From NCBI GenBank assembly GCA_016707175.1, contig JADJIB010000011.1:97169-161168 (forward strand): a stretch of DNA of 64,000 nt, read 5' to 3'. The notes under the pieces were generated by a model. It was not told the origin of the DNA, did not search any database, and saw nothing but the letters and a program-made list of their open reading frames with translations. Positions 55,881 through 63,365 of the stretch are shown one piece after another; positions within the stretch are counted from its first letter, which is position 1; every line of letters begins with the position of its first letter. The translations under genes were made by a program, and so were the position numbers. The DNA comes from Candidatus Phosphoribacter hodrii. GTDB lineage: Bacteria; Actinomycetota; Actinomycetes; Actinomycetales; Dermatophilaceae.

Positions 55881-57333
55881 CCCCCAAGGCTTTCTCAACA
55901 CTCGCGAACGCGAGTTGCCCACCCGTCGTCCCGTGCCGATCCGGTTGCAGGACTGGCGTGAGGTCTACGAGGACCAGGACATCCACCAGTTGCAGCGCCA
56001 GGCCGGTCGCTGCATGGACTGTGGGATTCCGTTCTGTCACAACGGATGCCCGCTCGGGAACCTCATCCCCGAGTGGAACGACCTGGCGTGGAAGGGGCGG
56101 TGGCGCGACGCGATCGAGCGGCTGCACGCGACCAACAACTTCCCCGAGTTCACCGGGCGGTTGTGCCCGGCACCGTGCGAGACCGCCTGCGTCCTGGGGA
56201 TCAACCAGCCCGCCGTGACGATCAAGCAGGTCGAGGTCACCGTCGTCGAGCAGGCCTTCGCCTGGGGCGGGGTGTTGCCGCAGGCACCCGAGCGGTTGTC
56301 CGGCAAGACCGTTGCCGTCGTCGGCTCGGGTCCTGCGGGCCTGGCAGCCGCCCAGCAGCTCACCCGGGCCGGTCACACGGTCGCCGTTTTCGAGCGGGCC
56401 GACAAGGCTGGGGGGCTGCTGCGCTATGGCATCCCCGAGTTCAAGATGGAGAAGTCCATCGTCGAGCGTCGGATCGCCCAGATGGAGGCCGAGGGCACCC
56501 GGTTCCGCACCGGTGTTGCTGTCGGCGAGGACCTCACCGGTGAGCAGTTGAAGGCCCGCTACGACGCCGTGGTGCTGGCCATCGGGGCGACCGTCCCGCG
56601 TGACTTGAGCGTCCCCGGGCGCGAGCTGAGCGGCATACACCAGGCCATGGAGTATCTCCCGCAAGGCAACCGTGCCGCGCTGGGGCAGACCGTCGCGGGT
56701 CAGATCCTCGCGACCGGCAAGGACGTCGTCGTCATCGGCGGCGGCGACACCGGCGCCGACTGCATCGGCACCGCACTGCGCCAGGGCGCGCGGTCGGTGA
56801 CGTCGCTGGAGATCCTGCCGCAGCCGCCGGAGGAGCGCCCGGCGGGGCAGCCGTGGCCCACCTACCCGATGATCTTCCGCGTCGCCTCCGCGCACGAGGA
56901 GGGCGGCGAGCGGGTGTATGCCGTGTCGACCGTCGAGTTCGTCGGCGAGGCGGACGGGTCGGTCAAGGCGCTGCGGGTCACCGACGTCGCGTTGTCCAAC
57001 GGCCGGTTCGAGCCGGTGCCGGGCACCGAGCGGGAGTTGCCGGCGCAGTTGGTCCTGCTGGCCATGGGCTTCCTCGGCCCACAGGGCGAGGGGCTGCTCG
57101 AGCAGTTGGGCGTCGACCTGGACGAGCGCTCGAACGTCGTGCGCAACGGCAGCTACATGAGCTCGGTGCCGGGCGTCTTCGTCGCCGGTGACGCCGGTCG
57201 AGGTCAGTCCCTCATCGTCTGGGCCATTGCCGAGGGCCGCTCGGCAGCGCACGGGGTCGACGCCTGGCTGACGGGGAACCCCAGCCAGTTGCCTCGACCG
57301 ATCAACCCGACCGACCGACAGTTGCTCGCCTGA
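55873..57333 (+). CDS. gltD: Glutamate synthase (NADPH), small subunit
   Basis: GltD passes electrons from NADPH through FAD and 4Fe-4S clusters to GltB. The 486-residue protein has N-terminal cysteine clusters CMDCGIPFCHNGCP and CPAPCETACV, an FAD site VVGSGPAGLAAAQQL, an NADPH site VVIGGGDTGADC and a C-terminal FVAGDAGRGQSLIVWAI. The start is GTG at 55873, inside the end of gltB. A 151-base non-coding region with two palindromes follows. Confidence 0.97.
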   Translation: MADPQGFLNTRERELPTRRPVPIRLQDWREVYEDQDIHQLQRQAGRCMDCGIPFCHNGCPLGNLIPEWNDLAWKGRWRDAIERLHATNNFPEFTGRLCPAPCETACVLGINQPAVTIKQVEVTVVEQAFAWGGVLPQAPERLSGKTVAVVGSGPAGLAAAQQLTRAGHTVAVFERADKAGGLLRYGIPEFKMEKSIVERRIAQMEAEGTRFRTGVAVGEDLTGEQLKARYDAVVLAIGATVPRDLSVPGRELSGIHQAMEYLPQGNRAALGQTVAGQILATGKDVVVIGGGDTGADCIGTALRQGARSVTSLEILPQPPEERPAGQPWPTYPMIFRVASAHEEGGERVYAVSTVEFVGEADGSVKALRVTDVALSNGRFEPVPGTERELPAQLVLLAMGFLGPQGEGLLEQLGVDLDERSNVVRNGSYMSSVPGVFVAGDAGRGQSLIVWAIAEGRSAAHGVDAWLTGNPSQLPRPINPTDRQLLA

Positions 57334-57385
57334 CCCGGTCGACCACCAACTCTCCACATATCTCGCATATCTCGCACAAGTCGAG

Positions 57386-57424
57386 TCTGATCCGGATCAG
57401 AACAGGGGTCTGATCCGGATCAGA
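57386..57424. promoter_or_regulatory. Two identical 16-bp perfect palindromes ahead of pyruvate kinase
   Basis: TCTGATCCGGATCAGA occurs at 57386-57401 and again at 57409-57424, centres 23 bases apart. The second copy extends to a 20-base perfect palindrome (57407-57426). A perfect 9-bp direct repeat CATATCTCG lies just upstream (57357-57374). The palindromes sit 61 bases before the pyk ATG. Exact duplication at about two helical turns suggests cooperative binding of a dimeric regulator. There is no T run, so a terminator is less likely. Confidence 0.7.
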
Positions 57425-57484
57425 CCTGCCGGGACCGGCATACCTGGCCCCGCTCCGCTTCACTAACCCCTAAGGTTGCTCGAC

Positions 57485-58576
57485 ATGCGTCGCGCTAAAA
57501 TCGTTTGCACTCTTGGCCCTGCCACCTCCAGCCCAGCCCGGATCCGGGAACTTGTCCTCGCGGGAATGGACATAGCCCGGCTCAACCTCTCCCACGGGGA
57601 GTACTCCGCGCACGAGAAGGTCTATCGGGCGGTACGCCAGGCCTCCGACGAGACCGGGCGGGCCGTCGGGATCCTTGTCGACCTGCAGGGTCCGAAGATC
57701 CGCACCGGTCGGTTCGCCGACGGCCCAGTGATCCTCAAGGTGGGCGAGCGTTTCACGATCACGACCCTCGACGTGCCCGGCGATCAGTCGCGGGTGAGCA
57801 CGACCTACAAGGGCATGCCTGGCGACGTTCACCCCGGTGACCTGTTGCTCATCGACGACGGCAAGGTCACCCTGCGCGCCGTGGAGGTGACCGACACCGA
57901 CATCCACACCGAGGTCGTCGAGGGCGGTGCGGTGTCGAACAACAAGGGCATCAACCTGCCCGGCGTCGCCGTGAGCGTCCCCGCACTGTCGGATAAGGAC
58001 AAGGCCGACCTGCGCTGGGCACTGTCCCTGCGGGCCGACATGATCGCGCTGTCGTTCGTCCGCTCGGCCGCCGACATCGAGGACGTCCACGCGATCATGG
58101 ACGAGGTCGGGGTCCGGCTGCCGGTCATCGCCAAGATCGAGAAGCCGCAGGCCGTCGAGAACCTCCCGGAGATCCTTGAGGTCTTCGACGGGCTCATGGT
58201 GGCCCGTGGCGACCTGGGCGTCGAACTCCCGCTGGAGCAGGTGCCGCTCGTGCAGAAGCGCGCCGTCGAGTTGGCGCGCAACCGGGCCAAGCCCGTCATC
58301 GTCGCCACCCAGGTGCTCGAGTCGATGATCGAGAACTCGCGACCGACCCGGGCCGAGGCCAGCGACGCGGCCAACGCGATCCTCGACGGGGCCGATGCGG
58401 TGATGCTCTCGGGCGAGACGAGCGTGGGCGCGTGGCCCATCGACGCAGTGCGCACCATGGCCCGGATCATCGAGAACACCGAGGAGCACGGCCTGGAGCG
58501 TCTTGCGGCGCTGCACGGCCAGCCGCGGACCATCGGGGGGCGGTCACGCTGGCCGCCTTCGAGGTCGGTGAGTTGA
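57485..58576 (+). CDS. pyk: Pyruvate kinase, N-terminal three quarters (frameshifted)
   Basis: Pyruvate kinase converts phosphoenolpyruvate and ADP to pyruvate and ATP. Motifs in this part: KIVCTLGPAT, RLNLSHG, DLQGPKIRTG, the catalytic region IAKIEKPQAVENL, ARGDLGVE and the signature ending LDGADAVMLSGET. ATG 57485 has AAGG 9 bases upstream and is better than TTG at 57476. After QPRTIGG the frame departs from the family and stops at 58576. The break is at the six G at 58535-58540; one more G would read IGGAVTLAAFEVGEL and continue into the next entry, giving 491 residues. A key glycolytic gene broken in a G run suggests sequence error first. Confidence 0.93.
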   Translation: MRRAKIVCTLGPATSSPARIRELVLAGMDIARLNLSHGEYSAHEKVYRAVRQASDETGRAVGILVDLQGPKIRTGRFADGPVILKVGERFTITTLDVPGDQSRVSTTYKGMPGDVHPGDLLLIDDGKVTLRAVEVTDTDIHTEVVEGGAVSNNKGINLPGVAVSVPALSDKDKADLRWALSLRADMIALSFVRSAADIEDVHAIMDEVGVRLPVIAKIEKPQAVENLPEILEVFDGLMVARGDLGVELPLEQVPLVQKRAVELARNRAKPVIVATQVLESMIENSRPTRAEASDAANAILDGADAVMLSGETSVGAWPIDAVRTMARIIENTEEHGLERLAALHGQPRTIGGRSRWPPSRSVS

Positions 58577-58959
58577 TCAACGCGAAGTACCTCGTGACGT
58601 TCACCTCAACCGGCGACTCGGCCAAGCGGTTGGCGCGGTTCCGCTCCAAGATCCCCATGCTGGCCTTCACCTCCAGCCCCGCGACGCGCAGCCAGTTGGC
58701 ACTGGTCTGGGGCATCGAGACCTACCTCGGCCCGAGTGTCGAGCACACCGACCAGATGGCCGAGCAGGTCGAGCAGGCCCTGCTCGCCGAAGGCCGCTGT
58801 GTCGAGGGTGACCTCATCGTCATGGTGGCCGGTTCCCCGCCCGGAATCCCCGGCTCGACGAACATGATGCGCGTGCTGCGGGTCGCCGGCGACACCGGCC
58901 ACGGCAACCCCTTCTTCCACTCGCACCCCGGCGCCGAGCCGGTTCGTTCGGTCCAGTAG
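58540..58959 (+). CDS. pyk: Pyruvate kinase, C-terminal domain (continuation after frameshift)
   Basis: This frame encodes AVTLAAFEVGELINAKYLVTFTSTGDSAKRLARFR and on to MVAGSPPGIPGSTNMMRVLRV, the C-terminal allosteric domain of pyruvate kinase, about 139 residues. It has no start codon or ribosome site of its own and is meaningful only joined to the preceding part. It ends at TAG 58957-58959, 10 bases before a strong hairpin. Confidence 0.92.
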   Translation, partial: AVTLAAFEVGELINAKYLVTFTSTGDSAKRLARFRSKIPMLAFTSSPATRSQLALVWGIETYLGPSVEHTDQMAEQVEQALLAEGRCVEGDLIVMVAGSPPGIPGSTNMMRVLRVAGDTGHGNPFFHSHPGAEPVRSVQ

Positions 58960-58969
58960 CGCACGACGA

Positions 58970-59010
58970 CTCAGGTATGCCGCGCGGCCCGGCCACGCGG
59001 CATACCTGAG
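58970..59010 (+). terminator. Strong hairpin terminator after pyruvate kinase
   Basis: A perfect 15-bp stem (CTCAGGTATGCCGCG at 58970-58984 and its complement at 58996-59010) encloses an 11-base loop and is followed by a weakly T-rich cggtttgttggt. Both arms carry the window's over-represented GTATGCC/GGCATAC word. The stem separates pyk from the tRNA gene. Confidence 0.8.
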
Positions 59011-59058
59011 CGGTTTGTTGGTGTGGGGGAGGCTGTGGGTATGCTTCTCGGGCACCCA

Positions 59059-59141
59059 GCCGGGGTGGTGGAATGGCAGACACGGGGCACTCAAAATGCT
59101 CTGCTCGCAAGGGCGTGGGGGTTCGAATCCCCCTCCCGGCA
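59059..59141 (+). tRNA. tRNA-Leu (anticodon CAA)
   Basis: An 83-base cloverleaf with a seven-pair acceptor stem (GCCGGGG with TCCCGGC, one G-T pair) and discriminator A. The anticodon loop CTCAAAA gives CAA, and there is a long class II variable arm and a GGGGG-TTCGAATC-CCCC T-arm. It reads the UUG codon. The 3' CCA is not encoded. No gene was seen in the 198 bases between it and the next gene. Confidence 0.96.
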
Positions 59142-59339
59142 CCGTTGTGTTCTTGAGATGTGTCGTTGAGCTTGGGTAGTTGCGATCGTGGTGGACGCGG
59201 CGGCCGTGAGGCCCGGCTGCCCGCCCACTCGTCCGGACCGGGGTTGCCTGCGCACACCCGCGAGGACGAGGCCGCCAAGTCATCCGCGGGGTCCTGGACT
59301 GGGTCAATCGGCGTTGCGCAGGCTCGGTAGGATCTGGCC

Positions 59340-59969
59340 ATGACGATCCCGACGCCCGCCCCACCGGAATCCCCGTCGCCGGACCGATCCGGCGCACTGC
59401 GGATCGTCGTGGCCGAGGACGAAGCCCTCATCCGGATGGACCTGGTCGAGATGCTCGCCGAGGCGGGCTACGAGGTCGTCGGTGAGGCCGGCGATGGCGA
59501 GGCAGCCGTCGAGTTGGTCCGCGAGGCGCGTCCGGATCTGGTGCTCATGGACGTGAAGATGCCGGTGCTCGACGGGATCAGCGCCGCGGCGATCATCGGC
59601 AAGGAGTCACTCGCGCCGGTCGTCATGCTGACCGCCTTCTCGCAGAAGGAGCTCGTCGAGCGAGCCAGCGAGGCCGGAGTCATGGCCTACGTCGTCAAGC
59701 CGTTCACGTCGGCCGACCTCACGCCGGCCATCGAGGTCGCCGCCAGCCGCTGGGCGCAACTGCGCACCCTCGAGTCCGAGATCGCCGACCTGGCCGACCG
59801 ACTCGAGACCCGCAAACTGGTCGACCGGGCCAAGGGGCTGCTCATGACCTCACTCAAGGTGAGTGAGCCGGACGCGTTCCGGTGGATCCAGAAGACGGCG
59901 ATGGACCGACGCCTGTCGATGAAGGAAGTAGCCACCCTCGTCGTCGAAGGCCTGCCGAGCAAGGGCTGA
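59340..59969 (+). CDS. pdtaR: ANTAR-domain response regulator (PdtaR-like)
   Basis: The protein has a receiver domain at residues about 20-135, with acidic pair ED26-27, phospho-acceptor Asp71 in LMDVKMP, and Lys in YVVKPF. An ANTAR domain follows at about 145-205 (RLETRKLVDRAKGLLM ... EPDAFRWIQKTAMDRRLSMKEVA). ANTAR regulators bind paired RNA hairpins and stop termination of target transcripts. In mycobacteria the homologue is phosphorylated by the kinase PdtaS; a kinase gene is not in this window. Its place after pyk matches the mycobacterial order. Conserved residues indicate an active protein. Confidence 0.94.
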   Translation: MTIPTPAPPESPSPDRSGALRIVVAEDEALIRMDLVEMLAEAGYEVVGEAGDGEAAVELVREARPDLVLMDVKMPVLDGISAAAIIGKESLAPVVMLTAFSQKELVERASEAGVMAYVVKPFTSADLTPAIEVAASRWAQLRTLESEIADLADRLETRKLVDRAKGLLMTSLKVSEPDAFRWIQKTAMDRRLSMKEVATLVVEGLPSKG

Positions 59970-60021
59970 GCAACCCAGCCCACGCGATGTGCCGCTCGCG
60001 CGGCGAACGCAGCGAGCGCGG

Positions 60022-60879
60022 CTAGCGCAGCGCGATGATCGCTTGCGTCAGCAGGGGTGCAAAAAGCAGGGCCGGCAGCATGTCGCCGACCGGCACGTCG
60101 CGGATCCGCAACAGCCGCAGTCCGATTCCGACGAGCAACAACCCGCCGGTCGCGGTCAGCGCGGCGATGTGGGCGTCGGGGAGCAAGGAGCCGAGGACCA
60201 CGCCGAGCACCGTCCACAAGCCTTGGACGACCCCCACCGAGACGGCCGAGAGCAGCACGCCCACGCCGAACGACGACGCGAAGGCTAAGGCGGCGAACCC
60301 GTCCAGCACCGACTTGAGGGTGAGTTGGTCGATGCCCCGGCCCAGGCCGTCGGACAGGCTGCCCAAGATGGCCAACGGGCCGACACAGAACAACAATGAC
60401 GCGCTGAGCCACCCCTCGATGAACCGCTCCCGGGCGGCATCGGCATCGGCGTGCGTTTCGGCGTCCCCGACCGCGTCGGTGGTGCCGGTCTGATCGCCGG
60501 CGGCGGCTGCGCTGGTGCCGGTGTCGGCCTTGGTCGCCGGGCCGCCGCGACGACGGGCGGTTCGTTCGTGCAGGATGCCGGCCAACCCGGCCAGCCGTTC
60601 CTCGATGCGCAGCGTGGACCCGGTGATCGACCCGATGAGCAACGAGCCGAGGACGACGAGCACGGGCACTCCCGGGCCGACAGCGTCGCGCAACGCGGCA
60701 TCGGTGACCGAGACCGTTGACAGCCCGGCGACGAGCAGCGTCGTCAGGCCAAGGCAGTCGGTGACGACCGATCGGGTGCGCTCGGGGATCCGGTGCCCGA
60801 CCCACATGCCCAACAGCGCACCGGCCACGACCGCGACGATGTTGATGACCGTGCCCAGGCCCGGGAAGGCGACATGCAT
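60022..60879 (-). CDS. DUF554 membrane protein
   Basis: The 285-residue protein has seven or so membrane segments, beginning GLGTVINIVAVVAGALLGMWVG and including the GSLLIGSITGSTLRIEERL region typical of DUF554 (YdfK-like) proteins. A charged, Ala/Thr/Asp-rich loop of about 50 residues in the middle is longer than in most members. Function is not known; a transport role is often supposed. ATG at 60879 was chosen; a GTG three codons earlier is possible. It is convergent with pdtaR, 52 bases away. Confidence 0.88.
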   Translation of the reverse strand: MHVAFPGLGTVINIVAVVAGALLGMWVGHRIPERTRSVVTDCLGLTTLLVAGLSTVSVTDAALRDAVGPGVPVLVVLGSLLIGSITGSTLRIEERLAGLAGILHERTARRRGGPATKADTGTSAAAAGDQTGTTDAVGDAETHADADAARERFIEGWLSASLLFCVGPLAILGSLSDGLGRGIDQLTLKSVLDGFAALAFASSFGVGVLLSAVSVGVVQGLWTVLGVVLGSLLPDAHIAALTATGGLLLVGIGLRLLRIRDVPVGDMLPALLFAPLLTQAIIALR

Positions 60880-60969
60880 GGCCCACACCCTATGGGTCGC
60901 GTGAGAGCGGCTGTCGCAGCGCCCAACCCGGGGGTACCGGTGGGTGCCGAGGAGTATTAGAGTCGGTTG

Positions 60970-61008
60970 TCAGCGGGAACAAAGTGCGTCATCAGCGGGA
61001 ACACAGTG
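60970..61008 (+). repeat. Pair of 17-bp direct repeats ahead of the GNAT gene
   Basis: TCAGCGGGAACAAAGTG (60970-60986) and TCAGCGGGAACACAGTG (60992-61008) differ at one base and repeat with a 22-base period. They lie in the 201-base region between the divergent DUF554 and GNAT genes. A TATTAG at 60955-60960 just before them could be a -10 box. Tandem binding sites for a regulator are possible. Confidence 0.6.
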
Positions 61009-61080
61009 AGTCAACTTGGGCCGAGAGGCTCTCACCGGTCAGGGGCCAGACACCGGTCGCGCGTTCGTGGAAGGACATCG

Positions 61081-61668
61081 GTGTCAGCTCCCCAGGCCCC
61101 CCAAGCCCTGGTTCGTCGGGTCGACGAACGCTCGGTGGATGTCGTCTGCGACCTTTGGGCGCAACAGCGCGAAGAGCGGGCCCCGACCGAGTTGGGGCTT
61201 CGCCGGGTGACGGCTGACGTGGTCCGGGCCGCCCTGCTGCGGCCTGAGACCGTCGCGTTCGCGGCATACCTCAACGGTGCGGCCGTCGGTTACGTCGTGC
61301 TTAGCGACTGCTCGCTCAACCCGTTCAGCGATGCGGCGTGTGTGTCGGTCGATCAGATCTATGTCGCCAAGGATGCCCGCAAGAAGGGTGTCGCGCGGGC
61401 GCTGATGACGGCCGTGGCAACCTTCGCCGATCGGCACGGCGCCGACCAGATCGCTTGCAGTGTGCCGTCGGCGGTGCGCGACTCGAACCGGTTCTTTGCC
61501 CGGCTCGGCTTCACTCCGCACACCATCCGTCGGGTCACGCTCACGGCCGCTCTGCAACGGCGCCTGGTCGGCGACACCGCCGAGTCTCGCTTCGCCCTCG
61601 ACCAGGTGCTGGCCCGTCGCCGGGTCGCCCGGATCCGGGCCGCTCAGGGTCGGTTTGCCGCGCACTGA
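61081..61668 (+). CDS. GNAT-family N-acetyltransferase
   Basis: GNAT enzymes transfer acetyl from acetyl-CoA to an amine. The 195-residue protein has the core strand and acetyl-CoA loop VDQIYVAKDARKKGVARALMTA (a variant of the R/Q-x-x-G-x-G/A site) and the later SVPSAVRDSNRFFARLGFTPHT segment typical of motif B. The substrate is unknown. GTG at 61081 was chosen since AAGGA lies 5 bases upstream; the frame is open further upstream but without family sequence. It is convergent with the WS/DGAT gene. Confidence 0.88.
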   Translation: MSAPQAPQALVRRVDERSVDVVCDLWAQQREERAPTELGLRRVTADVVRAALLRPETVAFAAYLNGAAVGYVVLSDCSLNPFSDAACVSVDQIYVAKDARKKGVARALMTAVATFADRHGADQIACSVPSAVRDSNRFFARLGFTPHTIRRVTLTAALQRRLVGDTAESRFALDQVLARRRVARIRAAQGRFAAH

Positions 61669-61686
61669 CCGCGCACTGACCGGCCC

Positions 61687-61719
61687 TTCCGAAGGTCGAG
61701 GGAGGTTCGACCAACGGAA
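61687..61719. terminator. Symmetric hairpin between convergent genes
   Basis: TTCCG-aa-GGTCGA, a 7-base loop GGGAGGT, then TCGACC-aa-CGGAA forms two stem sections with a symmetric internal loop. It lies in the 100-base gap between the GNAT and WS/DGAT ends, and could end transcription from both sides. It lacks a T run. Confidence 0.5.
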
Positions 61720-61768
61720 AGAGCGGCGATCTTGGGGGCACCGGCCCGAAGAGCACGGGGGACCGACG

Positions 61769-63199
61769 CTAGGCCGACGCGATGAGGTCGTCGTGGGCCT
61801 GCTCCAGCAGGTCGCGAACCCGCCATGGGTCGGGCAGCAGGTCCGAGCACGACCCGATGCCGATGTCCAAAGCCCCCGGATAGCCCTGGGCGCACACCGA
61901 CAGGCCCATGCCGTCGGACAACGGAGGGAACGGGAACGAGCCGATCACCCGGGCGCCGCGACCGACGATGAACTCACGGGCCGGCGCTGGCACGTTCGAG
62001 ACCATGAGGTTGAACGGCAACTGGACACGGTCGGCGAGCCGCACCATGGCGGCGGCCTGGGTGAGCAGTTGGGTCACCGTCGGGCCGGCCACGGCGGCCA
62101 GGTCGGACATCAACGTCGAGGGGTAGGTCGGCGTCGCCTTGGCATGGTCCATGGCTGAGTGAGCGAAGGCCAGCCGTTCGCGGGGGGTGTCCAGGTGGGT
62201 CGGCAGGGGACACAACGTGAGCATGATCTGGTTGCTGCCGACGCTGTGGCCCTGGCCGCGGATCGACATGGGGACCATGGCGATCAGAGGGTCCGTCGTC
62301 AAGGCGTCGTTCTCGGCAAGCCAGTCCCGCAGGGCACCGGCCGTCGCCGCCATGAGGACGTCGTTGAGGGTGCTGCCCGTCGCGCGTCGCAGCGCGGAAC
62401 TCGCGGCCACCGGCATCGGCATCCAGGCCCACGCGCGTTCGGCGGTGATCGCCGCGTTGAACGGGGTCGCGGGCGGCGAGCCGACCCGGGCCCAGGCGGG
62501 CTCGGCCTCGACGCTCTCGGCACCCTCGACGAAGCGCTCGAGCCCGTCTGCCAGTCGGGTGACCGTGTCGCGCGTCGCCTTGAGCACGGCGGCGGGGGCA
62601 GCCGTCACGGCCTGGAACTCCAGACGCAGGGCAGCGCCCGTGCGTTCGGTGGCTTCGGTGACCCGATGGGTGATGCGGGACAACTGGCCGGGCCCACCGT
62701 CGGGCCGCCACCGCCGGTGCGGGTCAAGGCTGCTCTCGGTGCCAAACAGCAAAGACAGCAGGTCCCGCTTGCCCACACCGTCGACCGCGCAGTGGTGGAT
62801 CTTCGACACCAACGCCCCGGTGCCGTCGGCCATCCCGCCGATGAGCAGCAGCTCCCAGAGGGGTCGGGAGCGGTCCAGGTGCAGGCGGGAGAAGCGGACG
62901 GCTTCGGCGCACATCGCGGCCTCGTCGGCGTGACCACCCAGGTCGGTGAAGGTGAGGTGGTCATCGAGGTCGAAGTCGGGGTCATCGACCCACCACGGTC
63001 GCCCCACGATGAGTGAGGGTGCCCGCAGTTTGCGGCGCAGCATCGGTGCCAGGTGCAGGTGGGCCTCGATCTGGTGGAACAACTCGTCGGGGGAGACCTC
63101 GCGGTCCAGCAGCGACAGCAACGTCACGTGACCCACGCTGATGTTGGTGTCCAGGGCCAGGAAGGACGCGTCGAACGCGGTGAGTTGGGTCGCCTTCAC
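61769..63199 (-). CDS. Wax ester synthase/diacylglycerol acyltransferase (WS/DGAT)
   Basis: The 476-residue protein has the family active site HHCAVDG in VSKIHHCAVDGVGKRDLL (HHxxxDG), the N-terminal LTAFDASFLALDTNISVGHV and the C-terminal FNLMVSNVPAPAREFIVGRGARV with the NVPxP motif. These enzymes join acyl-CoA to diacylglycerol or fatty alcohols and make storage lipids in actinobacteria. The start is GTG at 63199, with GGAGG about 6 bases upstream on the reverse strand. It is divergent from the FAD monooxygenase. Confidence 0.95.
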   Translation of the reverse strand: MKATQLTAFDASFLALDTNISVGHVTLLSLLDREVSPDELFHQIEAHLHLAPMLRRKLRAPSLIVGRPWWVDDPDFDLDDHLTFTDLGGHADEAAMCAEAVRFSRLHLDRSRPLWELLLIGGMADGTGALVSKIHHCAVDGVGKRDLLSLLFGTESSLDPHRRWRPDGGPGQLSRITHRVTEATERTGAALRLEFQAVTAAPAAVLKATRDTVTRLADGLERFVEGAESVEAEPAWARVGSPPATPFNAAITAERAWAWMPMPVAASSALRRATGSTLNDVLMAATAGALRDWLAENDALTTDPLIAMVPMSIRGQGHSVGSNQIMLTLCPLPTHLDTPRERLAFAHSAMDHAKATPTYPSTLMSDLAAVAGPTVTQLLTQAAAMVRLADRVQLPFNLMVSNVPAPAREFIVGRGARVIGSFPFPPLSDGMGLSVCAQGYPGALDIGIGSCSDLLPDPWRVRDLLEQAHDDLIASA

Positions 63200-63264
63200 A
63201 TCGCCTCCTCGTCGCTGCGCCAGTGCGGGTCACGCTAGCAAGCCGGCCGTCCGGCCGACAGCGG

Positions 63265-63296
63265 GCGGCGGTTTCCGCACGACGGAAAACCGCCGC
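63265..63296. promoter_or_regulatory. Inverted repeat between divergent WS/DGAT and monooxygenase genes
   Basis: GCGGCGGTTTCCG (63265-63277), loop CACGA, then CGGAAAACCGCCGC (63283-63296) pair fully except for one extra base. The stem sits in the 166-base shared upstream region, 12 bases before the TTGACA box. It may be an operator for both genes or the 3' end of a small transcript. Confidence 0.5.
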
Positions 63297-63307
63297 TAGT
63301 CCATTCC

Positions 63308-63337
63308 TTGACAATCTCAACCTTTCTAGAGTGTAAC
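63308..63337 (+). promoter_or_regulatory. Promoter of the FAD monooxygenase gene
   Basis: A perfect -35 box TTGACA (63308-63313) is followed at 18 bases by TGTAAC (63332-63337), in an unusually AT-rich stretch (63300-63345). AAGGAGG lies 6 bases before the ATG at 63366. This is the best sigma-70-type promoter in the window. Confidence 0.65.
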
Positions 63338-63365
63338 TATTAACCCGCTGGCAAGGAGGCACGCG

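Noticed and set aside
57386..57424. Rho-independent terminator after gltD
   Set aside because: There are two identical perfect palindromes with no loop space and no T run. An operator pair fits better, although Rho-dependent ending cannot be excluded.
59142..59339. Possible short gene or riboswitch between tRNA-Leu and pdtaR
   Set aside because: No open frame with a ribosome site and no convincing structured element was seen; it is treated as the pdtaR upstream region.
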